From positions 1 through 6,217 of the forward strand of contig JAGWZT010000128.1 in the NCBI GenBank assembly GCA_018971925.1: a stretch of DNA of 6,217 bases, in the 5' to 3' direction. Below, piece after piece: positions 5,658 to 6,217 of the stretch. This stretch comes from Lysobacteraceae bacterium (lineage in GTDB: Bacteria; Pseudomonadota; Gammaproteobacteria; Xanthomonadales; Rhodanobacteraceae). A model generated the notes under the pieces. It had not been told where the DNA came from. It saw nothing but the letters and a program-made list of their open reading frames with translations, and did not search any database. Made by a program: the position numbers and the translations under genes. Numbering within the stretch: position 1 is the first letter of the stretch; every line of letters begins with the position of its first letter.

Positions 5658-6217
5658 TCGGGTGCCGCGCCGGCCAAAGTCGGCATGCCGAGCGCCTTTC
5701 GCAGCGGATCGAGCAGGGCGCCATAGTTCGCCGCTTTGGTTTCATGCCTTCGCATCGGCTGGCGCACCTGGGCAGCGCTCAAGGTGTGTACATTGCGGCG
5801 GGAAAGGTGAAATGTCAGGCAGGCCGGATCAAACGGCAGTTCGCAGAACTCCAGCAGCGCATGTATCTCTGCTTCGGGATTTTCTGTCAAGGCTTCGTAT
5901 CGCTGTTCGCGGACATGCTTGGGATCGTGCGTTGCCCGCCATGACGCAGCGCGATCGAACGCCTTCCAGAACAATGCGAGGTGATCGATGTCGTAGGTAA
6001 ACTCCCAGCCACGTGTGAAGAATTGCTTGAAGCACGACCAGCAGTTTTCCAGTGGATCACGTCGACTAATGACTACGCGCGCGCCCGGCAGCATTGCCCG
6101 GATCGCCCCCAACGCACGCCAGTTGTTGGGCATCTTGTCAGTAAAGCGCACGTTTCCGCTGAAACGCGCGGTCAACTGGAGGTAGCGTTGCCCGAGCCGC
6201 AGCCAGTCTTGGGCTGT
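5615..6217 (-). CDS. Sulfotransferase (type B), C-terminal part, cut by window
   Basis: The C-terminal 200 residues of a sulfotransferase that continues beyond the right edge; its PAPS loop and any TPR part lie outside. The first visible residues, TAQDWLRLGQRYLQL, run smoothly into VRFTDKMPNNW, so the TTG at 6175 is internal. Visible elements are DKMPNN (K28 of the fragment) and the 3'-phosphate motif VISRRDPLENCWSCFKQ (R52/R53, S61). These are followed by EFTYDIDHLALFW, RYEAL and LLEFCELPFDPACLTFH. The tail AAQVRQPMRRHETKAANYG then GALLDPLRKALG replaces the usual RxSxGRW segment of PAPS sulfotransferases, as in the broken paralogue at 2816-4119. It ends at TAG (5617-5615), 43 bases inside the convergent gene, with a low-complexity end (SENRNNSETCGT). 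The family is certain; full length, start and substrate are not visible. Confidence 0.88.
   Translation of the reverse strand, partial: TAQDWLRLGQRYLQLTARFSGNVRFTDKMPNNWRALGAIRAMLPGARVVISRRDPLENCWSCFKQFFTRGWEFTYDIDHLALFWKAFDRAASWRATHDPKHVREQRYEALTENPEAEIHALLEFCELPFDPACLTFHLSRRNVHTLSAAQVRQPMRRHETKAANYGALLDPLRKALGMPTLAGAAPDYSENRNNSETCGT

Overview
The window looks like a chromosomal accessory segment of a GC-rich proteobacterium. The best guess is a gammaproteobacterium of the Xanthomonadaceae/Rhodanobacteraceae type, because runs of TPR-sulfotransferase paralogues and GC-rich extragenic palindromes are familiar there. This assignment is inference from style; there is no taxonomic marker in the window.

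Layout: (1) about 2-886, plus strand: a LysR-type regulator cut by the left window edge, visibly more AT-rich than the rest. (2) 887-1325: a gene-free stretch whose left half is a palindromic, BIME-like extragenic repeat element and whose right half shows nothing recognisable. (3) 1326-2774, minus: an intact TPR-sulfotransferase. (4) 2816-4119, plus: a second TPR-sulfotransferase that is broken twice, by a one-base frameshift near 3323-3332 and by an in-frame loss of roughly 90-100 residues at about 3763-3777 that removed half of the catalytic domain. (5) 4116-5657, plus: an intact TPR-sulfotransferase whose likely TTG start overlaps the stop of the broken gene in the string TTGA. (6) 5615 to beyond 6217, minus: the C-terminal 200 residues of a fourth sulfotransferase, converging on and overlapping gene 5 by 43 bases.

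The four sulfotransferases fall into two subtypes. Type A (1326-2774 and 4116-5657) has a C-terminal WQARQPI...GRW segment as in canonical PAPS sulfotransferases. Type B (the broken gene and the right-edge gene) has AAQVRQP or ATQVRQP followed by a ...GALLDPLR.ALG tail and no GxW. They are ordered A(minus), B(plus), A(plus), B(minus). In this family the TPR part probably selects a protein or peptide substrate, and the C-terminal domain transfers sulfate from PAPS. The acceptor is not encoded here and cannot be named. The main points of interest are the two-subtype cluster, the decay of one member while translational coupling to the next gene may persist, a lysine-to-glutamine change in the otherwise conserved DKxPxN element of one intact copy, and inverted paralogue tails flanking an intact gene.
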